The notes below the pieces were generated by a model. It saw only the letters and a program-made list of their open reading frames with translations, was not told the DNA's origin and did no database searches. Of a stretch of 23,040 nt of DNA, positions 1 to 7,239 are shown one piece after another. Positions within the stretch are counted from its first letter, which is position 1. Each line of letters begins with the position of its first letter. The DNA lies in the NCBI GenBank assembly GCA_900768525.1, contig CAAGDF010000056.1, positions 1 through 23,040 on the forward strand. Reading direction: 5' to 3'. Position numbers and translations under genes: made by a program. Source of the DNA: Clostridia bacterium. Its GTDB lineage: Bacteria > Bacillota > Clostridia > Christensenellales > Borkfalkiaceae.

Positions 1-47
1 ATACTATACGTATAACACGCGAGCGCAACGCTGTATTAGCAAAAACA

Positions 48-61
48 CGGTCGCAAGACCG
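48..61. other. Small GNRA-loop hairpin near window edge
   Basis: A perfect 5-bp stem CGGTC/GACCG closes a GCAA tetraloop. It lies in the first 145 bases, where I see no supportable gene on either strand. It could be the 3' part of a structured RNA or terminator running in from outside the window, but there is no tight T-run, and a tRNA T-arm does not fit the following bases. Purely a sequence observation. Confidence 0.3.
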
Positions 62-144
62 AGGTTCGTTTTATTCTTGTCTAGCATACCATAAGTTTGT
101 CGATTATTCAAGCATAATCGTCTATATTCTATGTGAAAAAACTC

Positions 145-187
145 AAAAAGCCCGAGGTTATATTTTTTAACCGTCGGGCATTTTTTA
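145..187. terminator. Bidirectional rho-independent terminator
   Basis: The arms GCCCGAGGTTA (150-160) and TAACCGTCGGGC (168-179) pair with a single bulged base. Six T follow on the plus strand (181-186), and five A precede it (145-149), giving T-runs in both directions. It would end the minus-strand glpK-hydrolase operon and any plus-strand transcript entering from the left. The rest of 1-321 holds repeat copy 1 and no convincing gene. Confidence 0.8.
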
Positions 188-264
188 AGCCATGTTTCAA
201 GTCGTGTGTTGCCATGCAATAATTTGCAAGCGTTTTTACAACCGTCATTTTGTCAAAAAATCAG

Positions 265-299
265 AAAAAGTGCGGCTATAGGTCGATTATCGGGCATTT
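265..299 (-). repeat. Dispersed palindromic repeat, copy 1
   Basis: Core CTATAGGTCGATTATCGG reads as the family core on the minus strand, with arms AAAAAGTGC and GGGCATTT. It sits just past the stop of the hydrolase gene, between that gene and the terminator at 145-187, so it is probably transcribed in the operon 3' end. Confidence 0.85.
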
Positions 300-321
300 C
301 GCCGAGTAAAGCCAAATGCAA

Positions 322-1203
322 TTAAATGCAGGAATTTACGAATTTTTCCACGCGGTCGTAAACCTGCGAGCGCGAGGTGTCGTTTAAAAACTCGTGACGA
401 ACGCCTTTATACAATTCGCATTCCACCTTTGCACCCTGCCCCTTATACCACTTTTCCAGCTTTTTAACGCCTTTACCCATATTGCCTACGGGATCGCTGT
501 CGCCCGCAATGAGCAAAATCGGGAAATCTTTAAGCGATCTGCCGCCCTTTTTATACAGTTTCTTCGCACCGCCGAAAAAGCTGTAATAAAAATTGTTGCT
601 GCACACAAAACTGCAATATTTGTCTTTATTATAACGCTCGCATTCTTCGGGTAAAGACGATATGAAAGAACCGCTTTTAAACTTCTTATCGTACACGTCG
701 AAAGATGCGTTTTTGAGCATATAGGCGGGTTTTTGAGCCCCTTTGAACTTGCTTCCGCACGCCGCGATAAACCTGCCGGATACAGCCGTCGCCCTCGGGA
801 AAAAGTTACTTCCGCCGACTACCGCGCCCACAAGTCCGTCGTTCCTGCGAATGTATGCCTGCGTTAAAAACGAGCCGTAACTGTGCCCGAAAAGCACTAT
901 CGGCAGGTTGTATTTTTTCCTGATAATGTCGTTAAGTTCTCTTAAATCGGAGAGAGTATTCTCCCATATATCGCCCTCGGAATAGCCGAGATTTGCCTCG
1001 TCGGTAACGCCGTGAGCGCGGTGATCGTCGGCAACAACGATGAACCCGCGTTTATTCATTTCTATGCCGAAATGATCGTATCTGCCCGCGTGCTCAACCA
1101 TACCGTGCGACACCTGAATAACCGCTTTCGGGTTTTCCACGTCAGCCCAGGTAAGGTAAGATATCTTCTTGCCGTCTTTTGCCGTAAATTCACTTCTTAT
1201 CAT
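322..1203 (-). CDS. Alpha/beta hydrolase, monoacylglycerol lipase-like
   Basis: A 293-residue serine hydrolase of the Hydrolase_4 (monoglyceride lipase/lysophospholipase) type. Visible motifs are the N-terminal HGMVEHAGRY block (oxyanion region, residues 33-42), the nucleophile elbow GHSYGS with Ser108, the acid loop AGDSDPVGN and the catalytic His in GVRHEF near the C-terminus. No signal peptide is seen, so it is likely cytoplasmic. I chose the ATG at 1203 because it follows a good ribosome site (GAGAGGTG) and gives the family length; a longer open frame runs back into glpK without such support. The gene overlaps the end of glpK by 14 bases, so the two are probably translationally coupled. 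Releasing glycerol from monoacylglycerols would feed glycerol kinase directly, which is an inference from context. The true substrate could be another ester. Confidence 0.88.
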   Translation of the reverse strand: MIRSEFTAKDGKKISYLTWADVENPKAVIQVSHGMVEHAGRYDHFGIEMNKRGFIVVADDHRAHGVTDEANLGYSEGDIWENTLSDLRELNDIIRKKYNLPIVLFGHSYGSFLTQAYIRRNDGLVGAVVGGSNFFPRATAVSGRFIAACGSKFKGAQKPAYMLKNASFDVYDKKFKSGSFISSLPEECERYNKDKYCSFVCSNNFYYSFFGGAKKLYKKGGRSLKDFPILLIAGDSDPVGNMGKGVKKLEKWYKGQGAKVECELYKGVRHEFLNDTSRSQVYDRVEKFVNSCI

Positions 1204-2665
1204 AAATACACCTCTCAACCGCTTTTTTCCAGTTTGAATAATATTCTTGCACCGCCGCGCGATCCTGTGCAGGGTGAAATTTCTTGTCGCACCGACGAAT
1301 GCTTTCGATTTCGTCAATCGTTTTGATCCCGAGACCTATAAGGCACAAATACGCAGCACCGAGCGCAGTGCTTTCGCGTTCGACAGGTCTGTCCACCACG
1401 CACCCCGAAACATCCGCCTGAAACTGCATAAGAAAATCGTTTTGAGAGGCGCCGCCGTCAACGCGAAGTTCGGCAAGTTTTATGCCGCCCTCTTCGCTCA
1501 TAACCTCTATAAGGTCGCACGCGGAGTACGCCATCGCCTCGAGCACGGCGCGGGTAATATGCCCTTTGGTCGTACCGCGGGTTATGCCCGTAATCATTCC
1601 CGTTGCGTCGCTCACCCAATACGGCGCGCCAAGCCCCGTGAACGCAGGCACAACGTACACGCCGCCGTTATCTTTGACCGACAAAGCGAGTTTTTCGCTT
1701 TGCGCCGATTTTTTAAAGAATTCCAACCCGTCGCGCAGCCACTGAACCGCGCTCCCCGCGTTGAACACGCTACCTTCGAACATATAAACAGGCTTTTCGC
1801 CGCCATAGCCCAAAGTGGTAAGCAAGCCGTGATCGCTCAGTCTGAACTCGTCGCCGAGGTTAGACAGCATAAACATACCCGTTCCGTAAGTTATTTTGAC
1901 CGAACCGCGGGCAAAACACCCCTGACCTATCGCCGCCGCCTGCTGATCGCCCGATAATCCCGCGATAGGTATGCTCGTGCCGTCGAAATCGAACTCGCCG
2001 ACCACAGCGGACGGCGAAACAGGCTCTGGCAGATATTCGCGCTTTATGCCGAATATTTTTAGCAGTTCGTCATCCCATTCAAGCGTTTTTATATTGAACA
2101 GCATTGTGCGCGACGCATTCGTGTAATCGGTAACGAAACTTTTACCGCCGCTAAGTTTATACGCAAGGAAAGTTTCCACCGTACCGAGGCATAAATCGCC
2201 CGCGTCGGCGGCAGCTTTTACCTCCGGCACGTTCTCTAAAAGCCAGTGCATTTTGCTCGCCGAAAAATAGGGATCGACTCTGAGCCCCGTCTTTTGTCTG
2301 ATAACCTCGCCGTAACTCTTTTCTATCTCCTTGCAATAGTCGGCAGTGCGCCTGCATTGCCAGATAATCGCGTTATAGAGCGGTTTTCCGCTTGATTTAG
2401 ACCAGGCAACGACAGTTTCGCGCTGATTGGTTATTCCTATGCCCGCAATCTGATCCGCGCCCGTTTCGTCTATGATTTCCGCAAGTGCGCCGAGCGACGC
2501 CGAATATATTTCCGACGCCGATTCTTCTACGTACGACGGCTTGGGATAATGCTGTTTTATCGATACCGATTTGACTTTTGCTATCTTTTGCGCCGCGATA
2601 TCGTATAACACCGCGCGGGTGGACGTAGTCCCCTCGTCAAGCGCAATAACATACTTTTTTGTCAT
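1190..2665 (-). CDS. glpK: Glycerol kinase
   Basis: A 491-residue FGGY-family carbohydrate kinase that phosphorylates glycerol with ATP to sn-glycerol 3-phosphate in the cytoplasm. It shows the N-terminal phosphate loop DEGTTSTRA (residues 10-18), the GITNQRETVVAW block, GLSGDQQAA in the middle, the YGTGMFML strand and the C-terminal nucleotide-binding DGGASQNDFLMQFQAD motif. Full family length. The start is set by AAAGGGG a few bases upstream. It is the first gene of a two-gene operon with the downstream lipase-like hydrolase. No glpF or glpD is present nearby. The 5' leader is long (about 150 bases) and includes a degenerate copy of the dispersed repeat. Confidence 0.97.
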   Translation of the reverse strand: MTKKYVIALDEGTTSTRAVLYDIAAQKIAKVKSVSIKQHYPKPSYVEESASEIYSASLGALAEIIDETGADQIAGIGITNQRETVVAWSKSSGKPLYNAIIWQCRRTADYCKEIEKSYGEVIRQKTGLRVDPYFSASKMHWLLENVPEVKAAADAGDLCLGTVETFLAYKLSGGKSFVTDYTNASRTMLFNIKTLEWDDELLKIFGIKREYLPEPVSPSAVVGEFDFDGTSIPIAGLSGDQQAAAIGQGCFARGSVKITYGTGMFMLSNLGDEFRLSDHGLLTTLGYGGEKPVYMFEGSVFNAGSAVQWLRDGLEFFKKSAQSEKLALSVKDNGGVYVVPAFTGLGAPYWVSDATGMITGITRGTTKGHITRAVLEAMAYSACDLIEVMSEEGGIKLAELRVDGGASQNDFLMQFQADVSGCVVDRPVERESTALGAAYLCLIGLGIKTIDEIESIRRCDKKFHPAQDRAAVQEYYSNWKKAVERCIYDKK

Positions 2666-2710
2666 ATTTCCCCTTTAAACGCAAGCACCGTCAGGCCGGA
2701 CAAACAATAC

Positions 2711-2746
2711 CGCCGATAATCTTTAATCTTTAAAGCCGCTTTTTTT
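2711..2746 (+). repeat. Degenerate dispersed-repeat copy in glpK leader
   Basis: CGCCGATAATC at the left and AAAGCCGCTTTTTTT at the right match the family ends, but the middle (TTTAATCTTT) has diverged and gained a few bases. It lies between the proposed glpK promoter and the start codon. Supported only by partial matching; it may be chance. Confidence 0.4.
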
Positions 2747-2825
2747 ACAATTCGGCATAGTCGTTCGGCCGATAAAATAAATATTATGCTGCCGCCGGAG
2801 TCTTGCATTCTTTTGATATAAACAC

Positions 2826-2854
2826 ATTGTATAACAAAACGATTTTTTTTTCAA
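2826..2854 (-). promoter_or_regulatory. Putative sigma-A promoter for glpK
   Basis: On the minus strand TTGAAA (2849-2854) and TACAAT (2826-2831) are separated by 17 bases. The rest of 2666-2993, a stretch without genes, contains A/T-rich DNA, the degenerate repeat and the terminator of the next gene; I see no catabolite operator that I would defend. Confidence 0.5.
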
Positions 2855-2944
2855 TAGTTTTTTAAAAAAAGGTTGAAACGGATTTTTGTTATGTATATTT
2901 TGTTTTCCGACTTAAAATATTTTTTTTCAACGTACAAAAACCAC

Positions 2945-2970
2945 AAAAAACCCCGACTTAAAAGCCGAGG
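2945..2970 (-). terminator. Terminator of the LRR lipoprotein gene
   Basis: Minus-strand arms CCTCGGC and GTCGGGG (with two wobble pairs) around a TTTTAA loop, followed by six T. It starts about 25 bases past the stop codon of the leucine-rich-repeat gene and isolates it from glpK. Confidence 0.75.
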
Positions 2971-2993
2971 TTATCAATTGTTTCGCTATTGAA

Positions 2994-4175
2994 TTATTTA
3001 TCCAACAATTTGGTGCAGCCTGCAAAGACCATTTCATATGAAGAAGCAAGCTTGTTGTTGTCAAGATTAGAAACGGTTTCGAGAGCAGTGCAGCCATAGA
3101 AGCACGCATCGCCGATTGCAACAACGTTTGCGAAATCTACCGATTTTAAAGAGGTGCAATCTTTGAACGCTTTATCCATATATGTAGCGGCGGGAAGAAC
3201 GATCGTTTCGTAGCCGACGCCGAGTTTGGAGCAACCGTTGAAAGCACTCTGATATACCGACTTAAGCCCCGTAAGAGCCGCGAGGTTGAAATTATAAAGA
3301 GCAGTGCAGCCGGAAAAAGCCGAGCTGTAAATCGTTTCGAGTTTTGCAGCGGCGCCGAATTCAACTTTGGTAAGAGCGGTGCAACTTGCAAAAGCGTTGG
3401 AACCGATTTCGGTTACGTTGTTAAGTGTTACATTCTTAATAACGGTTACGCCTGCAAAAGCGTATTCGGGAAGAGCCGCGTCTTCGGCATAGTTAACAAC
3501 AACGTCGGTAAGACCGGACGGAATGTAATACTTACCCGTGCCGCCTTCGTTATAAGTAATGCTGTTAGAGGTGCAACCCGTGATCTCAGCAGTACCGAAA
3601 AGACTTGCGAAAGTCTTGTTTACGTTGTAAGCCTTTGCGCTTGTGCCGACGAACGGAAGAACCATCTTCGTCAGATTCGAGCAACCTGCGAAAGCAGCTA
3701 AGCCGATTTCGGTAACTTTGCTTGTAAGTTCAACCGTCTTGATGATCTTTTGACCCGAGAACGCGTCTTTGGCGATCTTGATTTCGTCGTAGTTATCGAA
3801 ACTGTCGCGCTGAGCGGACTTCCCGTCTTTATCGAATTGGAAATCACCCTTGGTTTCGTCGTAAACGTTGAACATATAGTCAAGTCCGTCTTTGCCGATA
3901 ACAAGGTTTTCAAGATTTTTCAAACTTTTATCTTTCAGAACCGCAACGCCTGCGTCAACGTCGTTCTGAGTGCCCTGACCGAGATAAAGACCTTTGATGG
4001 TAAGAACCTTCGTATCTTTACCGCCCTCTTCGGTGGCTTTTACCTCTTCGGTTTCGATTTCCAAAGCCCAACCGTACTGGTCGTTCTTATTCTGCTCGCT
4101 TTCGGTGCAAGCGGAAAAAGCAAATACCGTGGAAACGGCAAGTACAAATGCGGCTATCTTAACAAAAACTTTCAT
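2994..4175 (-). CDS. Leucine-rich-repeat (BspA-type) lipoprotein
   Basis: A 393-residue secreted protein. Residues 1-23 form a signal peptide with a lipobox-like FSAC, so Cys23 is probably lipidated and the protein held on the outer face of the membrane. The rest contains about six LRR_5 repeats of the BspA/Treponema type, each with an AF.GC.(A/S/N)L core (for example IGLAAFAGCSNLTK, IGSNAFASCTALTK, AFKDCTSLKSV). Such repeats usually mediate binding to proteins, host matrix or polysaccharide; the ligand cannot be told. I chose the ATG at 4175 because AAAGGAGAG precedes it and the signal peptide begins there; an in-frame extension upstream lacks signal features. It is monocistronic, with its own promoter and terminator. 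The last repeat ends abruptly (CTKLLDK), but the stop looks genuine. Confidence 0.88.
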   Translation of the reverse strand: MKVFVKIAAFVLAVSTVFAFSACTESEQNKNDQYGWALEIETEEVKATEEGGKDTKVLTIKGLYLGQGTQNDVDAGVAVLKDKSLKNLENLVIGKDGLDYMFNVYDETKGDFQFDKDGKSAQRDSFDNYDEIKIAKDAFSGQKIIKTVELTSKVTEIGLAAFAGCSNLTKMVLPFVGTSAKAYNVNKTFASLFGTAEITGCTSNSITYNEGGTGKYYIPSGLTDVVVNYAEDAALPEYAFAGVTVIKNVTLNNVTEIGSNAFASCTALTKVEFGAAAKLETIYSSAFSGCTALYNFNLAALTGLKSVYQSAFNGCSKLGVGYETIVLPAATYMDKAFKDCTSLKSVDFANVVAIGDACFYGCTALETVSNLDNNKLASSYEMVFAGCTKLLDK

Positions 4176-4227
4176 GTGTATCTCTCCTTTGAAAGGCATG
4201 ATGCAACTTTTTATCGTAACGCTATTC

Positions 4228-4256
4228 ATTTTACCAATAAACGCATGCTTTGTCAA
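4228..4256 (-). promoter_or_regulatory. Strong sigma-A promoter for the LRR lipoprotein
   Basis: On the minus strand a perfect TTGACA (4251-4256) and TAAAAT (4228-4233) with a 17-base spacer, about 50 bases upstream of the start codon. Confidence 0.8.
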
Positions 4257-4296
4257 TTGAAAAACGCTGTTTTTTAAATTTTTGTCTATATGCGTA

Positions 4297-4308
4297 TGCG
4301 CATGCGCA
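4297..4308. other. 12-bp perfect palindrome
   Basis: TGCGCATGCGCA is its own reverse complement. It sits in the 427-base region between the divergent LRR and response-regulator genes, about 40 bases upstream of the LRR promoter, and is followed by a run of nine G (4336-4344). It could be an operator or a restriction-type site; nothing else supports a role. Confidence 0.35.
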
Positions 4309-4375
4309 AAGAAACGGGTTTATCGGCGTTTTTGCGGGGGGGGGTATTATTCTCGGTCGGCATTGCCCGCCATAC

Positions 4376-4404
4376 TTGACTTTTGGTTAAATTCGGTGTA
4401 AAAT
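4376..4404 (+). promoter_or_regulatory. Putative promoter for the two-component operon
   Basis: TTGACT (4376-4381) and TAAAAT (4399-4404) are separated by 17 bases. The -35 is part of an inverted repeat, ACTTGACT (4374-4381) and AGTCAAGT (4413-4420), that brackets the -10 and likely start site. The predicted leader is about 190 bases and carries repeat copy 2. A second TTGACA at 4476 lacks a good -10 at normal spacing. Confidence 0.6.
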
Positions 4405-4535
4405 GTGCTTATAGTCAAGTTTAATATGGTTCGGCTTTTTTACCGTATCTTTACCGCAAATAAAGTAAAATGGATTTGACAGATATAAAATAATTCTGCA
4501 AGATTCGGTATACTTTTGCCTAAAAAATTACATAT

Positions 4536-4570
4536 AAAGTGCCGATAACGGGCTTATAGCCTCACTTTTT
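4536..4570 (+). repeat. Dispersed palindromic repeat, copy 2
   Basis: Variant core CCGATAACGGGCTTATAGCC between perfect arms AAAGTG and CACTTT. It is the best-folding copy: the outer 6-bp stem encloses CCG/CGG and GCT/AGC mini-stems. It is in the 5' leader of the response regulator, about 20 bases before the ribosome site. Confidence 0.9.
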
Positions 4571-4602
4571 AGATTATCGCTTTCATTTTCGGGAGGGAGA
4601 AT

Positions 4603-5286
4603 ATGTATAACATTTTAATTGTAGACGATGAAGTCAACATTTTAAAGCTGATGGAAATCTGGCTTAAACGCGCGGGTTTCGGCGTTGTTACAGCCGTAAA
4701 CGGCGAGGACGCTTTGGCAAAGTTAAAAACGAACGATATCGATCTTATCGTTGCCGACGTAATGATGCCCGTTATGGACGGATTTACCATGGTAGAAACT
4801 TTGCGCGCCGAAGGCAAAGAAACACCCGTTATACTTGCCACGGCTAAAGAGAGTATCGACGATAAAAAATCGGGATTTAACTGCGGTGCGGACGATTATA
4901 TGGTAAAACCCATCGATCACGAGGAGTTGGTTTTGCGCATAAACGCCATTATCAAGCGTGCGGACATAAGAAAGGAAAAGAAAATCGTCGTCGGCTCGTG
5001 CACGGTGGATTATCAATCGCTTTCGGTTTACAACGACAAGGGCGACAAAGAATTGTTCTCTAAAAAAGAATTCCTCATTTTGTATAAACTGCTGACCTAC
5101 CCCGAAAAGATTTTTACCAAAAATCAGCTGATGGACGAGTTCTGGGGCACGGAAACCGACAGTTTTTCCGACACCGTAAAAGTGCACATCAACCGCATAA
5201 GGAACAAAATTGCGGCGTTCCCCGAGATCGACATTGCGACCGTGCGCGGATTCGGATACAGAGGAATCAGGAATGAAAAACAATAA
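4603..5286 (+). CDS. OmpR/PhoB-family response regulator
   Basis: A 227-residue DNA-binding response regulator. The receiver domain (about 1-118) has the acidic pair Asp8-Asp9, the phospho-acceptor Asp52 in VADVMMP, the conserved Thr80 and Lys102 in MVKP. The C-terminal winged helix (about 128-224) carries LFSKKEFLILYKLL, the recognition-helix region TVKVHINRIRNKI and the closing VRGFGYR. The start follows a strong GGGAGGGAGA site. It overlaps the histidine kinase gene by 14 bases, which marks the pair as partners. The target genes cannot be deduced; the divergent LRR lipoprotein is a possible but unproven target. Confidence 0.95.
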   Translation: MYNILIVDDEVNILKLMEIWLKRAGFGVVTAVNGEDALAKLKTNDIDLIVADVMMPVMDGFTMVETLRAEGKETPVILATAKESIDDKKSGFNCGADDYMVKPIDHEELVLRINAIIKRADIRKEKKIVVGSCTVDYQSLSVYNDKGDKELFSKKEFLILYKLLTYPEKIFTKNQLMDEFWGTETDSFSDTVKVHINRIRNKIAAFPEIDIATVRGFGYRGIRNEKQ

Positions 5287-6337
5287 TCGCTTCAGAATGA
5301 CGCCTTCTTTCACCATAAGAATAATACTTCTGGTGTTCTTCAGTCTGTTCATATCGTCTCTTTTAACGATATTCCTGATACTTACGGCAAAATGGTCGGG
5401 CGTTAACTTTCCGGGTACGGATATCACCGTTATAGTCATAGTATCTTTTGCCATTTCCTGTATTTTAGGCACTTCGTTCGCGGCATTGTTCGCTAAGCAT
5501 TTGTCGCGCGAACATGAACGATTCAAACAAGCAATAACCGAAGTGGCAAACGGAAATTTTGACGTTATGTTCCCCGATTCGCCCGATAAAATTTACGGAC
5601 CGATCGGCGCGGAACTTAACAAAATGGTTAAAGACCTGAAAAGCGTGAACGTGCTCAGAAACGATTTCGTATCCAACTTTTCGCACGAACTTAAAACGCC
5701 GATTACGAGCATAAACGGTTATGCAGAACTGCTTTTGGGCGACGTAAGCGAAAGCGAACGCAAAGAATACGCGCAGATTATTTACGACGAGAGCACAAGG
5801 CTATTAAAACTTGCCAAAAACACCCTGCTGCTAAGCAAACTCGAGGGGCAAGGCGTGTGCAACAAAACGACTTTTCAACTTAACGAACTCACTGAAAACT
5901 GCTTATTGCTGCTTTCAAAAGAATTTCAGAAAAAAGACATCAACCTTTCGTACGAACTTGAGAAAATCACTTATTTTTGGGATGATTCGTTGCTCGGTCA
6001 GGCGTTCATCAATCTTATTTCCAACGCCGTTAAATACACGCCGCCCGGCGGTAACGTGCGCGTAGAACTGTACAAACGCGACGATTTAGTGTATTTTGTG
6101 GTAAAAGACGACGGTTGCGGCATGAGCGAAAAAACGCGGTCGAGAATATTCGAGCGGTACTATCAGGGCGACGATTCGCACAAAACCGAGGGCAACGGCT
6201 TAGGTCTTGCGATCGTAGCGAAAATCGCATTTCTTTGCGGCGGCAAGGTCGAAGCCCAAAGCGTGGAGGGACATGGTTCAACGTTTACACTCACCTTACC
6301 CGAAAAGAAACAACCGTCCGCACCGTCTGTTAAATAG
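5273..6337 (+). CDS. Sensor histidine kinase, intramembrane-sensing type
   Basis: A 354-residue membrane kinase. Two transmembrane helices (about 14-38 and 50-73) are separated by only about 12 residues, so there is almost no external sensing domain, as in intramembrane-sensing kinases. A HAMP-like linker follows (about 74-125), then HisKA with the phospho-acceptor His138 in FSHELKTP, and a HATPase domain with the N-box NLISNAVKYTPPGG, the DDGCGM G1 box and GNGLGLAI. I chose the ATG at 5273, inside the end of the response regulator gene, because an AGAGGAA/AGGA site precedes it and it gives a proper N-terminus. Upstream in-frame residues are just the regulator gene read in another frame. The signal may be cell-envelope stress, by analogy only. 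Confidence 0.94.
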   Translation: MKNNNRFRMTPSFTIRIILLVFFSLFISSLLTIFLILTAKWSGVNFPGTDITVIVIVSFAISCILGTSFAALFAKHLSREHERFKQAITEVANGNFDVMFPDSPDKIYGPIGAELNKMVKDLKSVNVLRNDFVSNFSHELKTPITSINGYAELLLGDVSESERKEYAQIIYDESTRLLKLAKNTLLLSKLEGQGVCNKTTFQLNELTENCLLLLSKEFQKKDINLSYELEKITYFWDDSLLGQAFINLISNAVKYTPPGGNVRVELYKRDDLVYFVVKDDGCGMSEKTRSRIFERYYQGDDSHKTEGNGLGLAIVAKIAFLCGGKVEAQSVEGHGSTFTLTLPEKKQPSAPSVK

Positions 6338-6354
6338 AACGACAAAAAACGCCG

Positions 6355-6387
6355 AAAATCGCGCTATAGGTCGATTATCGGCACTTA
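6355..6387 (-). repeat. Dispersed palindromic repeat, copy 3
   Basis: Core CTATAGGTCGATTATCGG with right arm CACTTA; the left arm is the variant AAAATCGCG. It lies just after the histidine kinase stop and before the shared terminator. Confidence 0.88.
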
Positions 6388-6418
6388 CAACACCAATAAT
6401 TTGTTCTGTTACGATAAA

Positions 6419-6456
6419 CCGCACTGTAATTTAACTTACAGTGCGGCTGCCTTTTA
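6419..6456. terminator. Terminator between convergent operons
   Basis: A perfect 11-bp stem CCGCACTGTAA (6419-6429)/TTACAGTGCGG (6436-6446) with a 6-base loop. A T-rich tail follows on the plus strand and a shorter TTTAT on the minus strand. It can end both the two-component operon and the tyrS-birA operon. Confidence 0.85.
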
Positions 6457-6472
6457 TTGTGTTATTCAATAA

Positions 6473-7237
6473 TTAAAGTCTTATTTTTAAATCGAGTTCG
6501 GCGGCGGAAAGTTTTTCGCCGTTTTCAAGTACGAGCCGCCCGTCGTCCGAAATATCTACAGCCTTCGCTTCAAACGTTTCGTTAGCGCGAATAACCTGCA
6601 CTCGCTTGCCGAGTACCGCGCTGTACGATTTATATTCGTCGATAGTAACCTTTTCGCCTGCGTTTTTTAAAAAAGTGAAAAATACACTGTCGATATCGAA
6701 CGTTTTTCCCGCAGCCTCCCGCATAGAAATAGCGATATCGGAAATTTCGGGCGCGATGGGGTTATTTACGTTAATACCCACACCCGTAAGCGAATAATCT
6801 ACAAAATCGCCGCGAAATCCGTTTTTTATGAGTATGCCGCAAATCTTTTTGCCGTTAACAAGTATATCGTTCGGCCACTTGATTTTAGCATCGATATCAA
6901 ACGCATGCAAAGTTTTGACTACCGCAACGGCGTAACCCGTCATTATCTCGAAAGAGCGTTCAACGGGCAAAAAATCATAAAAAACCAGTCGTGAAAAATA
7001 CAATCCGCCGGGTGCGGATATAAACGACCTGCCCTTCGTGCCCATTCCGCCCGTCTGCATATCCGCGCGGACAACGGCGGGTATTCGCTTTTTCAAATAC
7101 TTTTTTTCTATATATGTATTGGTAGAATCTACCTTTTCAAGACATTCTATCGTGAATTTGTTTTCAAATAATTCGTCAATCATTTTTTTTATTCTTTTAT
7201 CGGCGAACAAATGTTTTTTTCGCTTCCGCATATGCAT
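6473..7237 (-). CDS. birA: Biotin-protein ligase, short (no HTH) form
   Basis: A 254-residue ligase that activates biotin with ATP and attaches it to a lysine of biotin carrier domains such as that of acetyl-CoA carboxylase. Visible are STNTYIEKK near the N-terminus, the biotinyl-AMP loop RADMQTGGMGTKGRSF, the KWPNDILVNGKKICGIL active-site segment and a small C-terminal SH3-like domain ending in AELDLKIRL. It lacks the N-terminal winged helix of repressor-type BirA, so it should not act as a DNA-binding regulator. The ATG at 7237 lies two bases after the recX stop with GGGAGA upstream, though spacing is long; an ATG at 7231 or 7183 would also keep the catalytic domain. Last gene of the tyrS operon. 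Confidence 0.93.
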   Translation of the reverse strand: MHMRKRKKHLFADKRIKKMIDELFENKFTIECLEKVDSTNTYIEKKYLKKRIPAVVRADMQTGGMGTKGRSFISAPGGLYFSRLVFYDFLPVERSFEIMTGYAVAVVKTLHAFDIDAKIKWPNDILVNGKKICGILIKNGFRGDFVDYSLTGVGINVNNPIAPEISDIAISMREAAGKTFDIDSVFFTFLKNAGEKVTIDEYKSYSAVLGKRVQVIRANETFEAKAVDISDDGRLVLENGEKLSAAELDLKIRL

Positions 7238-7239
7238 TT

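Noticed and set aside
20..80. tRNA-like bases (GGTTCG) and small hairpins near the left edge.
   Set aside because: The T-arm cannot pair and no acceptor stem is found.
85..115. Possible additional repeat copy (ATAAGTTTGTCGATTATTCAAGCAT).
   Set aside because: Shares GTCGATTAT but has an inserted TTG and lacks both arms; too weak to count.
4..219. 71-residue open frame on the minus strand at the window start.
   Set aside because: It runs through the bidirectional terminator, has no recognisable motif and no convincing ribosome site.
1325..1355. GACCTATAAGGCAC in glpK as a partial repeat copy.
   Set aside because: Only part of the core matches, the first half is absent, and the protein shows no insertion.
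1247..1957. Long plus-strand open frame opposite glpK.
   Set aside because: Antisense shadow of a conserved gene; no ribosome site or motif.
1925..1970. CCGATAATC and GCGATAGG in glpK resembling the repeat.
   Set aside because: They encode the conserved glycerol kinase block PIAGLSGDQQ; no palindromic arms.
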